Assembly (NCBI RefSeq): GCF_027922265.1
Contig: NZ_BSFI01000002.1
Span: 186,001 to 250,000, forward strand
Source of the DNA: Hansschlegelia plantiphila
GTDB taxonomy: Bacteria > Pseudomonadota > Alphaproteobacteria > Rhizobiales > Methylopilaceae
DNA: 64,000 nt
Direction: 5' to 3'
The notes beneath the pieces were generated by a model. The model was not told the DNA's origin, did not search any database, and was given only the letters and a program-made list of their open reading frames with translations. Positions 22,351 to 32,104 of this stretch are shown in pieces. The number at the start of each line of letters is the position of its first letter. Position 1 is the stretch's first letter. Made by a program: the position numbers and the translations under genes.

Positions 22351-23801
22351 GCGCTCCAAGCAGCGTCGTCGAACCGCTCTGGTCGCCGGACGAGCTCGCG
22401 GTCGCGACCTCCGGCCGGATCGTCGGCGAGCCGGCGGCCGCGCTGCTCGGCGTGTCGATCGACAGCCGTACGGTCGCACGCGACGACGTGTTCTTCGCCA
22501 TCAAGGGCGACGTGCATGACGGTCACCTGTTCGTCGCCGACGCGCTCGCGCGCGGGGCGGGGATCGCGGTGGTCGACGAGGCCCACGCCGGCGAACTGGC
22601 GCAGGCCGGCCCTCTACTGGTGGTCGAGGACGTTCTGGCCGCGCTGGTGGCCGCAGGCCGGGCCGCGCGCGACCGGTCGGACGCGAAGATCCTCGCGGTG
22701 ACCGGCTCGGTCGGCAAGACCAGCACCAAGGAGGCGCTCAAGGTCGCGCTCGCCGGAGACGGGCCGACGCATGCGTCGGCCGCCTCGTACAACAATCATT
22801 GGGGCGTGCCGCTCACGCTCGCCCGGCTGCCGAAATCGGCCGCCTATGGCGTGTTCGAGATCGGCATGAACCACCCGGACGAGATCCGGCCGCTGGTGAA
22901 GATGGTGCGCCCGCACGTCGCGATCGTGACCAATGTCGAGCCGGTGCACCTGGCGGCGTTCGAGAGCGTCGAGGCGATCGCCGACGCCAAGGCCGAGATA
23001 TTCGAGGGCCTCGTTCCCGGCGGCCACGCGGTCGTCAACCGTGACAACCCGCATTATGAGCGGCTGGCCGCGGCCGCCCGCGCCTGCGGGGCGGAAGTCG
23101 CGAGTTTCGGCGAGCATATCGCATCGGACGCCCGGCTCGACCGGCTCGCGCTGAAGGAGCGGAGCTCGTGCGTCGCGGCCACGATTCTTGGCGAGCCCGT
23201 GACCTTCAAGGTGGGCGCGGCTGGCCGCCATCTCGTGCAGAACGCGCTCGCGGTGCTGCTGGCGGCGAAGCTCGCCGGGGCCGACCTCGCGCTCGCCGCG
23301 CTCGCGCTCGCCCGTTTCACGCCGCCTTCGGGGCGCGGCCAGCGCTACGAGCTGGAGACGCCGACCGGTCCGCTGCTCGTCATCGACGAGAGCTACAACG
23401 CCAATCCGGCCTCGATGCGCGCGGCGCTCGCTCTGCTCGGCCAGACGCCGATCGGCGCCGGCGGACGGCGGATCGCGGCGCTCGGCGACATGCTGGAGCT
23501 GGGAGCGACGGCGGAAGAGCTGCACGCTCGCGTCTCCGAGGCGGTCGCGGCCGCCAAGATCGACCTCGTCTTCGCCGCCGGCCCGCTGATGAAGTCGCTC
23601 TACGACTCGCTTCCCGCGCAGACGCGCGGCGGCTGGGCGGCGAGCGCCGCAGCCCTCGAGACTCCGCTCATCGAGCGTGTCCGCGGCGGCGACGCCGTCA
23701 TGGTCAAGGGTTCCAACGGATCACGCATGGCGCCGCTGGTGGCTGCGCTTCGTGGTCGCTTCGCCGCCGTCGCTGTTGACGAGACGGTCACGGCCGGATA
23801 G
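22347..23801 (+). CDS. murF: UDP-MurNAc-tripeptide:D-alanyl-D-alanine ligase
   Basis: MurF adds the D-Ala-D-Ala dipeptide, completing the UDP-MurNAc-pentapeptide. The 484-residue product shows the ATP loop [14 protein letters not shown], the MurF motifs [15 protein letters not shown] and [11 protein letters not shown], and the C-terminal [16 protein letters not shown] and GDMLELG. It starts with a GTG overlapping the murE stop and leads into mraY after 8 bases. Confidence 0.97.
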   Translation: MSAPSSVVEPLWSPDELAVATSGRIVGEPAAALLGVSIDSRTVARDDVFFAIKGDVHDGHLFVADALARGAGIAVVDEAHAGELAQAGPLLVVEDVLAALVAAGRAARDRSDAKILAVTGSVGKTSTKEALKVALAGDGPTHASAASYNNHWGVPLTLARLPKSAAYGVFEIGMNHPDEIRPLVKMVRPHVAIVTNVEPVHLAAFESVEAIADAKAEIFEGLVPGGHAVVNRDNPHYERLAAAARACGAEVASFGEHIASDARLDRLALKERSSCVAATILGEPVTFKVGAAGRHLVQNALAVLLAAKLAGADLALAALALARFTPPSGRGQRYELETPTGPLLVIDESYNANPASMRAALALLGQTPIGAGGRRIAALGDMLELGATAEELHARVSEAVAAAKIDLVFAAGPLMKSLYDSLPAQTRGGWAASAAALETPLIERVRGGDAVMVKGSNGSRMAPLVAALRGRFAAVAVDETVTAG

Positions 23802-23809
23802 CGCGCCCC

Positions 23810-24931
23810 ATGCTTTATTTCCTCGCCGATCTGTCGGGCCATGTCCCCGGCTTCAACGTCTTCCGCTACATCACCTTCCGCACGGGCGGCGCGGTGATGA
23901 CGGCGACGCTGTTCGTATTTCTGTTCGGTCCCTGGATCATCGACCAGCTCAGGCTCAAGCAGGGCAAGGGGCAGCCGATCCGTTCCGACGGGCCGCAGTC
24001 GCATCTGCTCAAGCGCGGCACGCCGACCATGGGCGGGCTGATGATCCTGTCGAGCCTGATCGTTACCACGTTGCTGTGGGGGAACCTGAGCAACCCCTAT
24101 GTCTGGATCGTCATGTTCGTGACGGTCGGCTTCGGGGCGATCGGCTTCTACGACGACTATCTCAAGGTCACGAAGCAGAACCATGTCGGCTATTCCGGGC
24201 GGATGAGGCTCGCGATCGAGGCCGGCATAGCGGTGATCGCGGTCTATCTGATGGCGATCGCGGCGCAGCCCGGCTCGTTCCACTCGGCCGGCCTGCCGCT
24301 GCTCGATCTCGGCTTCTCGACCTCGCTCGCCTTTCCGTTCCTGAAGAACGTCCTGCTCGACCTCGGCTACCTGTTCCTGCTGTTCGGCGCGATCGTGATC
24401 GTCGGCGCGGGCAATGCGGTAAACCTCACCGACGGGCTCGACGGGCTCGCGATCGTTCCCGTCATGATCGCCTGCGCGAGCTTCGGCTTCATCGCCTACC
24501 TCGCCGGCAACGCCGTGTTCGCGGACTATCTGCAGATCCACTTCACGCAAGGCACCGGCGAACTCGCCGTGCTCTGCGGCGCGGTTTTGGGGGCGGGGCT
24601 CGGCTTCCTGTGGTTCAACGCGCCGCCGGCCTCGATCTTCATGGGCGACACCGGCTCGCTCGCGCTGGGCGGCATGCTGGGCGCCGTCGCGGTCGCCACC
24701 AAGCACGAGATCGTGCTCGCGATCATCGGAGGCCTGTTCGTGCTCGAAGCCGTCTCGGTGATCGTTCAGGTCGCGTCCTTCAAGCTGACGGGCCGGCGGG
24801 TGTTCCGCATGGCCCCGATCCACCACCATTTCGAGCATCTCGGCTGGTCGGAGCCGCAGGTCGTGGTGCGCTTCTGGATCATCGCCGTCGTGCTCGCCCT
24901 CGTCGGGCTCGCGACGCTCAAGCTGAGGTGA
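23810..24931 (+). CDS. mraY: Phospho-N-acetylmuramoyl-pentapeptide transferase (lipid I synthase)
   Basis: An integral membrane enzyme that transfers phospho-MurNAc-pentapeptide to undecaprenyl phosphate. The 373-residue product has about 10 hydrophobic segments and the family motifs [21 protein letters not shown] (Asp-rich cytoplasmic loop), [25 protein letters not shown] and the HHHFE motif ([13 protein letters not shown]). It starts with the ATG at 23810. The 233-base gap to murD holds a palindromic repeat. Confidence 0.97.
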   Translation: MLYFLADLSGHVPGFNVFRYITFRTGGAVMTATLFVFLFGPWIIDQLRLKQGKGQPIRSDGPQSHLLKRGTPTMGGLMILSSLIVTTLLWGNLSNPYVWIVMFVTVGFGAIGFYDDYLKVTKQNHVGYSGRMRLAIEAGIAVIAVYLMAIAAQPGSFHSAGLPLLDLGFSTSLAFPFLKNVLLDLGYLFLLFGAIVIVGAGNAVNLTDGLDGLAIVPVMIACASFGFIAYLAGNAVFADYLQIHFTQGTGELAVLCGAVLGAGLGFLWFNAPPASIFMGDTGSLALGGMLGAVAVATKHEIVLAIIGGLFVLEAVSVIVQVASFKLTGRRVFRMAPIHHHFEHLGWSEPQVVVRFWIIAVVLALVGLATLKLR

Positions 24932-24934
24932 GCA

Positions 24935-25168
24935 ATGGACGGCGCGAACGGATCCAGAGATTTCGCAGCGGCGCAGTCCGCCGTGCTTCGGGACGCCGTC
25001 CTTTGGACGGCTCCGCGGCATGAGGGCGGTGGCGTTTCCGTAGAACTTCCGGTTCCTCATGCCGAGGAGCGACGTTTGGCGGCGGGTCTCGAAGCGCGCG
25101 CTTCGCTGGACCGGGGCGCCGCGTTCTTCTGGATCAACCTGGCGCAGAGGCGGGCGCGCGTCTCGTGA
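24935..25168 (+). CDS. Doubtful 77-residue ORF generated largely by a repeat element
   Basis: An open frame filling the mraY-murD gap. It starts with an ATG 3 bases after the mraY stop and ends in a TGA that overlaps the GTG start of murD. Its middle is the translated palindromic repeat ([17 protein letters not shown], the type of sequence that appears when rhizobial intergenic palindromes are read as protein). Third codon positions are less GC-rich than in neighbouring genes. It is probably not a functional protein, but its translation could keep ribosomes moving from mraY into murD. Confidence 0.3.
   Translation: MDGANGSRDFAAAQSAVLRDAVLWTAPRHEGGGVSVELPVPHAEERRLAAGLEARASLDRGAAFFWINLAQRRARVS
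24983..25104. repeat. Rhizobial-type intergenic palindromic repeat, two inverted units
   Basis: Two related units in inverted orientation: 24983-25027 (GTGCTTCGGGACG...GGCATGAGGGC) and 25055-25104 (CCTCATGCCGAGGAGC...GTCTCGAAGCGC). The reverse complement of the first aligns well with the second across CCTCATGCCG-GGAGC and TC(T/C)CGAAGC. It belongs, from memory, to the CCTCATCCTGAGGAGC...CTCGAAGGATGAGG class of dispersed palindromes found across Hyphomicrobiales genomes. Confidence 0.7.
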
Positions 25169-26493
25169 CGCCTGCGACGTCCTTCAGGGGCAAGCGCGTC
25201 GCCGTGTTCGGCCTCGGCGGCTCGGGGCTCGCGACCGTCCGCAGCCTGGTCGCCGGGGGCGCGGAGGTCCTGGCCTTCGACGATTCCGAGCCGAGCGTGG
25301 CGAAGGCCGCCGCCCAGGGCCTGCCGACCGGCGATCTGCGCGACGCCGATTTCTCCCGGTTCGATTCGCTCGTGCTCGCCCCGGGCGTGCCGCTGACGCA
25401 TCCGGCTCCGCACTGGACGGTCGGGCGCGCGCATGCGGCGGGCGTCGAGATCATCGGCGACGTCGAGATCTTCTGCCGCGAGCGCCGCGCCGTCGCGCCG
25501 GACGCGGCCTTCGTCGCGATCACCGGCACCAACGGCAAATCGACCACGACGGCGCTGATCGCCCATGTCCTCCGCCAGGCCGGGCGCGACGTCCAGATGG
25601 GCGGCAATATCGGGGTCGCGATCCTCGATCTCGAACCGCCGTCCGCCGCGCGCGTCCACGTCGTCGAATGCTCCTCCTACCAGATCGATCTCGCCCCCAC
25701 GCTCGACCCGACGGTGGGCGTGATGTTGAACCTCTCCGAAGACCACCTCGAGCGGCACGGCGCGATGGAGAACTACGCGGCCATCAAGCGCCGGCTGGTC
25801 GCAGGCTCGCGAACGGCCGTGGTCGGGCGCGACGACGCGCTCTCGGCGGCGATCGCGACGTCGCTGGAGCTCGACGGCGTAAAGGTCGTCACGATCTCCG
25901 AAAACGACCCTGTCGACCTCTCCGCGGCGCGCGCGCTTCGCGGAGCCCACAACGCGCAGAACGCCAACGCGGCTCTCGCGGTGGCGCGGGCGCTTGGCGT
26001 CTCAGACGCGACGGCGCACGCCGCGCTCGAAACCTTCCCGGGCCTCGCGCACCGCATGGAGGAGATCGCGGCGCCGGGCCGCGTCACCTTCATCAACGAC
26101 TCGAAGGCCACCAACGCCGATAGCGCCGCCAAGGCGCTGGCGTCGTTCCCGAAGGTGTTCTGGATCCTGGGCGGCAAACCGAAGACCGGCGGGATCGATG
26201 CGCTCGCGCCATTCTTCTCCCGCGTCGAGCGCGCATACCTGATCGGCGAGGCCGCCGAGGCGTTCGCAGCGACGCTCGCAGCCCACGACGTGCCGCATGC
26301 GGTGCTCGGCACGATCGACCGGGCGGTCGCGGCGGCGGCCTCAGACGCCGGGAAGGCGGAGGCCGCGGAGCCCGTGGTGCTGTTCTCGCCGGCCTGCGCC
26401 TCCTTCGACCAGTTCCGCAATTTCGAACAGCGCGGCGAAGCGTTCCGGACGGCCGTGCTCGCCCTGGGCGGCGCGACGGCGACGAACCGTTAA
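25165..26493 (+). CDS. murD: UDP-N-acetylmuramoyl-L-alanine:D-glutamate ligase
   Basis: MurD adds D-Glu to UDP-MurNAc-L-Ala. The 442-residue product has the N-terminal Rossmann motif [13 protein letters not shown], the ATP loop [13 protein letters not shown], the MurD signature [20 protein letters not shown] and [12 protein letters not shown]. The C-terminal domain has [12 protein letters not shown] and [11 protein letters not shown]. It starts with a GTG overlapping the stop of the repeat-derived ORF. Without that ORF the gene would be separated from mraY by about 230 untranslated bases. Confidence 0.97.
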   Translation: MTPATSFRGKRVAVFGLGGSGLATVRSLVAGGAEVLAFDDSEPSVAKAAAQGLPTGDLRDADFSRFDSLVLAPGVPLTHPAPHWTVGRAHAAGVEIIGDVEIFCRERRAVAPDAAFVAITGTNGKSTTTALIAHVLRQAGRDVQMGGNIGVAILDLEPPSAARVHVVECSSYQIDLAPTLDPTVGVMLNLSEDHLERHGAMENYAAIKRRLVAGSRTAVVGRDDALSAAIATSLELDGVKVVTISENDPVDLSAARALRGAHNAQNANAALAVARALGVSDATAHAALETFPGLAHRMEEIAAPGRVTFINDSKATNADSAAKALASFPKVFWILGGKPKTGGIDALAPFFSRVERAYLIGEAAEAFAATLAAHDVPHAVLGTIDRAVAAAASDAGKAEAAEPVVLFSPACASFDQFRNFEQRGEAFRTAVLALGGATATNR

Positions 26494-26523
26494 CCCTAAA
26501 TCCGCCATGCTGCCGCGTCGCCG

Positions 26524-26564
26524 CCTGTCGCCGGCGAACCGACGCGATCGCAATCGCCGACAGG
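26524..26564 (+). other. Inverted repeat just upstream of ftsW
   Basis: CCTGTCG (26524-26530) pairs with CGACAGG (26558-26564); extension by CGGCGA/TCGC gives a bulged stem. It lies in the 81-base murD-ftsW gap, 10 bases before the ftsW ATG. It may be an RNA structure affecting ftsW translation or a processing site; there is no U-tract for a terminator. Confidence 0.35.
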
Positions 26565-26574
26565 GTCACGCCAC

Positions 26575-27753
26575 ATGATCTCCCGCGCTGAACGCACCGT
26601 CTTTGGCGAATGGTGGTGGACGATCGACCGCGCTCTTCTGTTCGCGGTCGGCGCGCTGATGGTGCTCGGCGTCGTGCTCTCGCTCGCGGCGTCGCCCCCG
26701 GTCGCCGAACGCATAGGGCTCGACCTGTTCCACTTCGTGAACCGCCAGGCGCTGTTCCTGCCGCCGGCGATCGCGATCATGATCGGCGTGTCGTTCCTCA
26801 GTCCCCGTCAGGTCCGGCGGCTGGCGTGGATCGTGTTCGCGATCGGCATGCTGCTGCTCGCCGTCACGCTCTTCGCCGGCACGGAGATCAAGGGCGCGCG
26901 GCGCTGGGTGAGCTTCGCCGGCGTCGTCATCCAGCCCTCCGAGTTCGTGAAGCCGGCCTTCGTCGTGCTCGCCGCATGGCTGTTTGCCGAGGGCTCGGAG
27001 CGCCGCGACATGCCTGGCCACATCATGGCGACGGCGCTTCTCGGATCGGTGCTCAGCCTGCTCGTCCTGCAGCCGGACCTCGGCCAGACGATCCTGACCA
27101 CTACGGTCTGGGGCGCGCTGTTCTTTCTCGCCGGCCTGCCGTGGATCTGGGTCGTCGGCCTCGGCGGCTGCGGCGTGGTCGGCCTCACCGCCGCCTACGA
27201 GCTGCTGCCGCACGTCGCCCGCCGCATCGACCGCTTCATGGATCCCGAGACCGGCGACAACTTCCAGATCGAGAAGGCCACCGAGGCGTTCACCTCCGCC
27301 GGCTGGTTCGGCAAGGGTCCGGGAGAGGGCACGGTCAAGCGCATCATCCCGGACGGCCACACCGACTTCATCTTCGCGGTCACGGCGGAGGAGTTCGGCG
27401 TGCTGTTCTGCATCTGCATCGTCACGATCTACGCCTTCATCGTGATGCGCGGTCTGATGCACGCCCGCCGCGAGCAGGACGGCTATGTCCGCCTGGCGAT
27501 CGCCGGCCTCTCCATGCTGTTCGGGCTGCAGTCCGCCATCAACATGTCGGTCAACCTCCACATGATGCCGGCCAAGGGCATGACGCTGCCCTTCGTGTCC
27601 TACGGCGGATCGTCGATGTTCGCGCTTGCGCTCGGCATGGGCATGCTGCTTGCGCTGACCCGCCGCCGCCCGCGCACCGACACGCTCGCCGCCGAGATCG
27701 CCCGTCACGCCCGCAGGCATGAGCGGAGCGAGGGCGCGGAGGCGATGGCGTGA
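26575..27753 (+). CDS. ftsW: Septal peptidoglycan glycosyltransferase FtsW (SEDS)
   Basis: A SEDS-family polytopic polymerase that works with FtsI at the septum. The 392-residue product has about ten transmembrane segments. Conserved stretches include GARRWVSFAGVVIQPSEFVK, LQPDLGQTIL, the catalytic-loop region with EKATEAF and GWFGKGPGEG, HTDFIFAVTAEEFG, and the C-terminal PFVSYGGSSM. It starts with the ATG at 26575, and its stop overlaps the murG start. Confidence 0.96.
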   Translation: MISRAERTVFGEWWWTIDRALLFAVGALMVLGVVLSLAASPPVAERIGLDLFHFVNRQALFLPPAIAIMIGVSFLSPRQVRRLAWIVFAIGMLLLAVTLFAGTEIKGARRWVSFAGVVIQPSEFVKPAFVVLAAWLFAEGSERRDMPGHIMATALLGSVLSLLVLQPDLGQTILTTTVWGALFFLAGLPWIWVVGLGGCGVVGLTAAYELLPHVARRIDRFMDPETGDNFQIEKATEAFTSAGWFGKGPGEGTVKRIIPDGHTDFIFAVTAEEFGVLFCICIVTIYAFIVMRGLMHARREQDGYVRLAIAGLSMLFGLQSAINMSVNLHMMPAKGMTLPFVSYGGSSMFALALGMGMLLALTRRRPRTDTLAAEIARHARRHERSEGAEAMA

Positions 27754-28883
27754 CGGTCGAACGGCCGATCCTGCTGGCGGCCGGCGGCACCGGCGGCCAT
27801 CTCTTCCCGGCCGAGGCGCTCGCCGTCGAACTCGCCCGGCGCGGCGTGGCGGTCGAGCTGATCACCGACGAACGCGCGCTCGCCTACGCCGGCCATTTCC
27901 CCGCGCGCGCCGTGCATGCGGCGCCGGCCGACACGCTCCGCGGCGGCGGCCTCAAGGCCTACGCCAAGCTCGCCGCCACGCTTGCGCGCGGCGTCGTCGG
28001 CAGCCTTCGGGTGCTGCGCCGCGTGAACCCCGCGGCGGTCGTCGGCTTCGGGGGCTATCCGACGTTTCCTCCGCTGGTCGCGGCCTGGATCCTTCGCATC
28101 CCGGTCGTCTTGCACGAGCAGAACGCCGTGATGGGCCGGGCCAACCGCATGCTGGCGAAGCTCGCCTCCGCGATCGGCGCCGGCTTTCCCTCGGTCGCTC
28201 ATCTGCCGAAGGGAGCGCCGGCGACGCATGTCGGCAATCCGGTCCGCCCGCAGGTGCTGTCCGCAAGCGGCGTGCCCTACCACGCGCCGACCGCCGGCCA
28301 GGCCGTCCGGCTGCTGGTGTTCGGCGGCAGCCAGGGGGCCCGCATCATGTCCGAGGTCGTCCCCGCCGCGGTCGCGCTGCTGCCGAGGGAGCTTCGGGAA
28401 CGGCTGCATGTGACGCAGCAGGCGCGCCCGGAGGACATCGAGGAGGTCCGCCGGGCCTATGACGAGGCTGGGGTCGAAGCCGAGCTGTCGTCCTTCTTCG
28501 GCGACATGCCGATGCGCATGGCGCTCGCGCATTTCGTGATCGCCCGCGCAGGGGCCTCCACGGTCGCCGAACTTGCGGTGATCGGCCGTCCGTCGATCCT
28601 CGTCCCGCTTCCGCATGCGCTCGACAACGACCAACTCGCCAACGCGAACGCCCTGGCGCTCGCGGGCGGGGCGGTGGTGACGGCGCAGGACCGCTTCACG
28701 CCGCAGGCGCTGGCCGATGATCTGAACGCCCGGCTCGCCGATCCGCAAGCGCTGGAAGCCGCAGCCGAGGCCGCCAAGCGTGTCGGCGCTCCGGATGCAG
28801 CCTCAAGGCTCGCCGATGTGGTATTGGCGGCGGCCAAAGGGCGGGCGTCCGCCCGCACCCCCGTCTCGACGCCCGTTTTCTGA
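27750..28883 (+). CDS. murG: UDP-GlcNAc:lipid I GlcNAc transferase
   Basis: A peripheral membrane GT-B glycosyltransferase that converts lipid I to lipid II. The 377-residue product has the N-terminal loop [73 protein letters not shown] and [15 protein letters not shown], all MurG hallmarks. It starts with a GTG in a 4-base overlap with ftsW; murC follows after 13 bases. Confidence 0.97.
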   Translation: MTVERPILLAAGGTGGHLFPAEALAVELARRGVAVELITDERALAYAGHFPARAVHAAPADTLRGGGLKAYAKLAATLARGVVGSLRVLRRVNPAAVVGFGGYPTFPPLVAAWILRIPVVLHEQNAVMGRANRMLAKLASAIGAGFPSVAHLPKGAPATHVGNPVRPQVLSASGVPYHAPTAGQAVRLLVFGGSQGARIMSEVVPAAVALLPRELRERLHVTQQARPEDIEEVRRAYDEAGVEAELSSFFGDMPMRMALAHFVIARAGASTVAELAVIGRPSILVPLPHALDNDQLANANALALAGGAVVTAQDRFTPQALADDLNARLADPQALEAAAEAAKRVGAPDAASRLADVVLAAAKGRASARTPVSTPVF

Positions 28884-28896
28884 TAGCCGGACTCCC

Positions 28897-30315
28897 ATGA
28901 AGCTTCCCCGCGATATCGGCCCCATCCACTTCATCGGCATCGGCGGCATCGGCATGTCCGGCATCGCCGAGGTGCTGGCGAACCATGGCTACAGGGTTCA
29001 GGGAACGGACGCCGCGGAGAGCGCCAATGTGAAGCGCCTGCGCGAGAACGGCATAGCGGTCACGATCGGCCACGCCGCCGGGAACCTCGGCGACGCCGAA
29101 GTCGTCGTCGTCTCTTCCGCGATCAAGCGCGACAATCCCGAGCTCGCCGCCGCGCGCGAGCGGCGCCTGCCCGTGGTGCGGCGCGCCGAGATGCTGGCCG
29201 AGCTGATGCGGTTCAAGACCTGCGTCGCCGTCGCCGGCACCCATGGCAAGACCACGACGACGTCGCTCGTCGCGACCCTGCTCGACGCCGGCGGGATGGA
29301 CCCGACCGTGATCAATGGCGGCATCATCAACGCCTACGGCACCAACGCCCGCATGGGCGAGGGCGACTGGATGGTGGTGGAGGCCGACGAGAGCGACGGC
29401 ACCTTCCTCAAGCTGCCCGCGGCCGTCGCGGTCGTCACCAACATCGACCCCGAGCATCTCGACCATTTCGGTACCTTCGACGCGATCAAGACGGCGTTCC
29501 GGTCCTTCGTCGAGAACGTGCCGTTCTACGGCTTCGCGGTGATGTGCCTCGACCATCCGACCGTGCAGGAGATGGTCGGCCTGATCGAGGACCGCCGCGT
29601 CGTGACCTACGGCGAGACGCCTCAGGCCGATGTGCGGCTGCTCGACCTCGACCTGCGCGGAGGCGTCTGCAAGTTCCGCGTGACGGTGCGCGACCGCAAG
29701 ACCGGGGCCGTGACTTCGCTCGACGGGCTCGAGCTCCCCATGGCCGGACGCCACAACGCGCTGAACGCGACCGCCGCCATCGCCGTCGCCCACGAGCTCG
29801 GCATCTCCGTCGACCAGATCCGCGCCGGCTTGGCCAAGTTCGGCGGTGTGAAGCGCCGGTTCACCCGCACCGGCGAGTGGAACGGCGTCACCATCTTCGA
29901 CGACTACGGCCACCATCCCGTGGAGATCGCGGCGGTGTTGAAGGCCGCCCGCGCCTCGACCGACGCACGGGTGATCGCCGTCGTGCAGCCGCACCGCTAC
30001 TCCCGCCTGCACGCGCTGTTCGAGGGTTTCTCGAGCTGCTTCAACGACGCCGACACGGTGATCGTCGCGGACGTGTACGCCGCAGGCGAAGCGCCGATCG
30101 AGGGAGCCGACAAGGACGGGCTGGTGGCGGGCCTGCGCGCCCGCGGTCACCGCCACGTCATCGCGCTGGAAAGCCCGCAGGCTCTTGCAGGCGTCGTCGC
30201 GAGCGTCGCGCGGCCGGGCGACTATGTCGTGCTGCTCGGCGCGGGCACCAGCACCTACTGGGCGGCCGCGCTGCCGGAGGAGCTCGCCGCCATCGGCCCG
30301 GAGGCCGCGGCGTGA
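28897..30315 (+). CDS. murC: UDP-N-acetylmuramate:L-alanine ligase
   Basis: MurC adds the first amino acid (L-Ala) of the stem peptide. The 472-residue product has [19 protein letters not shown] at the N-terminus, the ATP loop [13 protein letters not shown], the EADESDGTF motif, [11 protein letters not shown], and the C-terminal [11 protein letters not shown] and [12 protein letters not shown]. The ATG at 28897 matches family N-termini. Its TGA stop overlaps the GTG start of the MNT nucleotidyltransferase, not murB as in most relatives. Confidence 0.97.
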   Translation: MKLPRDIGPIHFIGIGGIGMSGIAEVLANHGYRVQGTDAAESANVKRLRENGIAVTIGHAAGNLGDAEVVVVSSAIKRDNPELAAARERRLPVVRRAEMLAELMRFKTCVAVAGTHGKTTTTSLVATLLDAGGMDPTVINGGIINAYGTNARMGEGDWMVVEADESDGTFLKLPAAVAVVTNIDPEHLDHFGTFDAIKTAFRSFVENVPFYGFAVMCLDHPTVQEMVGLIEDRRVVTYGETPQADVRLLDLDLRGGVCKFRVTVRDRKTGAVTSLDGLELPMAGRHNALNATAAIAVAHELGISVDQIRAGLAKFGGVKRRFTRTGEWNGVTIFDDYGHHPVEIAAVLKAARASTDARVIAVVQPHRYSRLHALFEGFSSCFNDADTVIVADVYAAGEAPIEGADKDGLVAGLRARGHRHVIALESPQALAGVVASVARPGDYVVLLGAGTSTYWAAALPEELAAIGPEAAA

Positions 30316-30632
30316 TAAACATGTCTCCCATGACGATGTCGCGCGAGTTTCTGGTCCGTTCTCTTTCCGCCCTGGAGCCGGCGCTTCAGGCCGAGGGCGT
30401 CACGCATCTGGCTCTGTTCGGATCACGCGCTCGCGCAGACCACCGTCCGGACAGCGATGTCGACGTCGTTATCGACGTGCGACCCGGGCATCGGTTCTCA
30501 TTGCTCGATCTGATCGGCGTCGCGCACGAGATCGAAGGCAGGACCGGACTTCCTGCGAACGTCTTCATGCGCCGAAGCCTCAACTCCAACTTTTCGAAGA
30601 CGCTGGCGGAAGACGAAATCAAGATCTTCTGA
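30312..30632 (+). CDS. mntA: MNT-domain antitoxin (minimal nucleotidyltransferase), MntA-like
   Basis: A 106-residue minimal nucleotidyltransferase. The signature G37-S38-x10-D49-x-D51 ([19 protein letters not shown]) is exactly the GSx10DxD motif of MntA antitoxins, with a third acidic residue at Asp55. In characterised pairs MntA inactivates its HEPN partner by AMP transfer to a tyrosine. It starts with a GTG overlapping the murC stop, with GGAGG 8 bases upstream; the ATG at 30321 is an alternative. Codon third positions are visibly less GC-rich than in murC, consistent with acquisition. Confidence 0.85.
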   Translation: MINMSPMTMSREFLVRSLSALEPALQAEGVTHLALFGSRARADHRPDSDVDVVIDVRPGHRFSLLDLIGVAHEIEGRTGLPANVFMRRSLNSNFSKTLAEDEIKIF

Positions 30633-30994
30633 TGGCTGACCGTGCGATATACCGCCTTCAGGACATGAAGGCCGCCATTCAGGAGATCGACGCTCTCTTG
30701 AGCGGGCGCACGTTCGACGTCATGTACGGCGACAAGGTGGTTCGAGCGGCGTTCGAACGCTTTTTGGAGATCTTGAGCGAGGCCTCGCGCAGCGTCCCCG
30801 ACGACTGGAAGAAAGCTGCAGCGCCCGAAATCCCGTGGAGAAGGATCGCTGACCTCGGAAATCATATTCGTCACGCCTACCACAAGCTGGACGCCGAGCT
30901 TTTGTGGAACGTCTACGAGGATCATCTCGGAGCGCTGGAAGCGGCCGTGGACGACATGCTCGTCAAGCATGCGCCTGAACGCGATCTGACATGA
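30632..30994 (+). CDS. hepT: HEPN-domain toxin (HepT-like, DUF86)
   Basis: A 120-residue all-helical HEPN/DUF86 protein, the probable RNase toxin partner of the MNT protein. The active-site region reads [20 protein letters not shown]. The His-x-Tyr pair (His81, Tyr83) is present, but the position of the usual Arg of R-x4-H holds Gly76, with Arg80 adjacent to the His instead. I recall a sub-branch of DUF86 with GN-x2-RH-x-Y, but could not check it. It starts with an ATG overlapping the mntA stop by 1 base (TGATG) and ends with an ATGA overlap with murB. Confidence 0.82.
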   Translation: MADRAIYRLQDMKAAIQEIDALLSGRTFDVMYGDKVVRAAFERFLEILSEASRSVPDDWKKAAAPEIPWRRIADLGNHIRHAYHKLDAELLWNVYEDHLGALEAAVDDMLVKHAPERDLT

Positions 30995-31905
30995 CGTCTC
31001 TCTCCGATCGCCTATCGTCCGCCATGCCGAAGCTCCGCGGCAGGCTGTCGGCCGCGCAGAGCCTCGCGGAATCGCTCTGGTTCCGCGTCGGCGGCAAGGC
31101 GGAAGCGCTGTTCGCGCCTGCCGACGAGGACGATCTCGCCTATTTCCTGAGCCGCCTGCCGGATGGGATTCCCTACACGGTCGTCGGCCTCGGCTCGAAC
31201 CTGCTGGTCCGCGACGGCGGGCTTCCGGGCGTCACGATACGGCTCGGTCGCCCCTTCGCCACAATCGCGCCGGGCAGGGACGGTGCGCTCTGGGCGGGAG
31301 CCGCGGCGGCCGACAAGCGCGTGGCGCTGGAGGCCATGGAGGCGGGGATCGGCGGTTTCGCCTTTTTCGCCGGCGTCCCCGGGGCGATCGGCGGCGCGCT
31401 CGCCATGAACGCCGGCGCGAACGGGACCGAGACCTCCGACCGCGTCGTCGAGGTGTTCGGCTTCGACCGGGCCGGCGACGCGGTGACGCTGTCGAACGCC
31501 GAGATGGGATACTCCTACCGCCGCTCCTCGGCGCCCGAAGGCGTGATCTTCACCGGCGCGCTGATGCAGGGCGAGCCGCGCGATCGAGACGCCGTCAAGG
31601 CCGAGATCGACGCCGTCGTCGCGCATCGCGAGGCGAGCCAGCCGACCAAGAGCCGCACGGGCGGCTCCACCTTCAAGAACCCGCCTGGCCAATCCGCGTG
31701 GAAGCTGATCGACGAGGCGGGTTGCCGCGGGCTGCGGATCGGCGGGGCGCAGGTGTCGGAGCTGCACACGAACTTCCTGCTGAACGTCGGGGGCGCCACC
31801 GCGGCCGACATCGAGGCGCTGGGCGAGGAAGTCCGACGCCGCGTGAAGGAGACGTCCGGCGTCGAATTGGAATGGGAAATCAAGCGCATAGGGGTGGCGG
31901 CTTAG
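30991..31905 (+). CDS. murB: UDP-N-acetylenolpyruvoylglucosamine reductase
   Basis: A flavoenzyme making UDP-MurNAc with NADPH. The 304-residue product contains the FAD-binding stretches [14 protein letters not shown] and [14 protein letters not shown], then [20 protein letters not shown], the YRRSSAPEG region, [14 protein letters not shown] with the catalytic Ser, and a C-terminal [10 protein letters not shown] carrying the Glu. This is a type I (shorter-loop family) MurB of normal length. Its ATG overlaps the stop of the HEPN gene, so its translation is now coupled to the toxin rather than to murC. Confidence 0.97.
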   Translation: MTSLSDRLSSAMPKLRGRLSAAQSLAESLWFRVGGKAEALFAPADEDDLAYFLSRLPDGIPYTVVGLGSNLLVRDGGLPGVTIRLGRPFATIAPGRDGALWAGAAAADKRVALEAMEAGIGGFAFFAGVPGAIGGALAMNAGANGTETSDRVVEVFGFDRAGDAVTLSNAEMGYSYRRSSAPEGVIFTGALMQGEPRDRDAVKAEIDAVVAHREASQPTKSRTGGSTFKNPPGQSAWKLIDEAGCRGLRIGGAQVSELHTNFLLNVGGATAADIEALGEEVRRRVKETSGVELEWEIKRIGVAA

Positions 31906-31943
31906 GCGCTGCAACGTGTCAGCTTCTGCTGCTTCACAAAGCT

Positions 31944-32032
31944 CGTCGTCCTCCGGCTTGACCGGAGGACCCACCTGCGACGTAGAGCTCGGGCTCAACT
32001 TGGGTGGTCCGGTCAAGCCGGACCACGACGGC
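31944..32032. repeat. Intergenic palindromic repeat between murB and ddl
   Basis: A dyad element. The left half, CGTCGTCCTCCGGCTTGACC followed by GGAGGACCCACCT, is itself a hairpin. The right half, GGGTGGTCCGGTCAAGCCG followed by GACCACGACGG, is another. The halves also pair with each other loosely. From memory this resembles the 'cgtcatcctccggcttgaccggagga...' dispersed repeats of alphaproteobacteria. A further partial copy (CTCGGGATGACGAC) lies at about 32071-32084. Confidence 0.7.
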
Positions 32033-32104
32033 GCTAAATTCTGCGAACGATCCCGGCGCGACCATTTGGCCTCGGGATGACGACCGCCTCCTGGGGGAAC
32101 TGAG

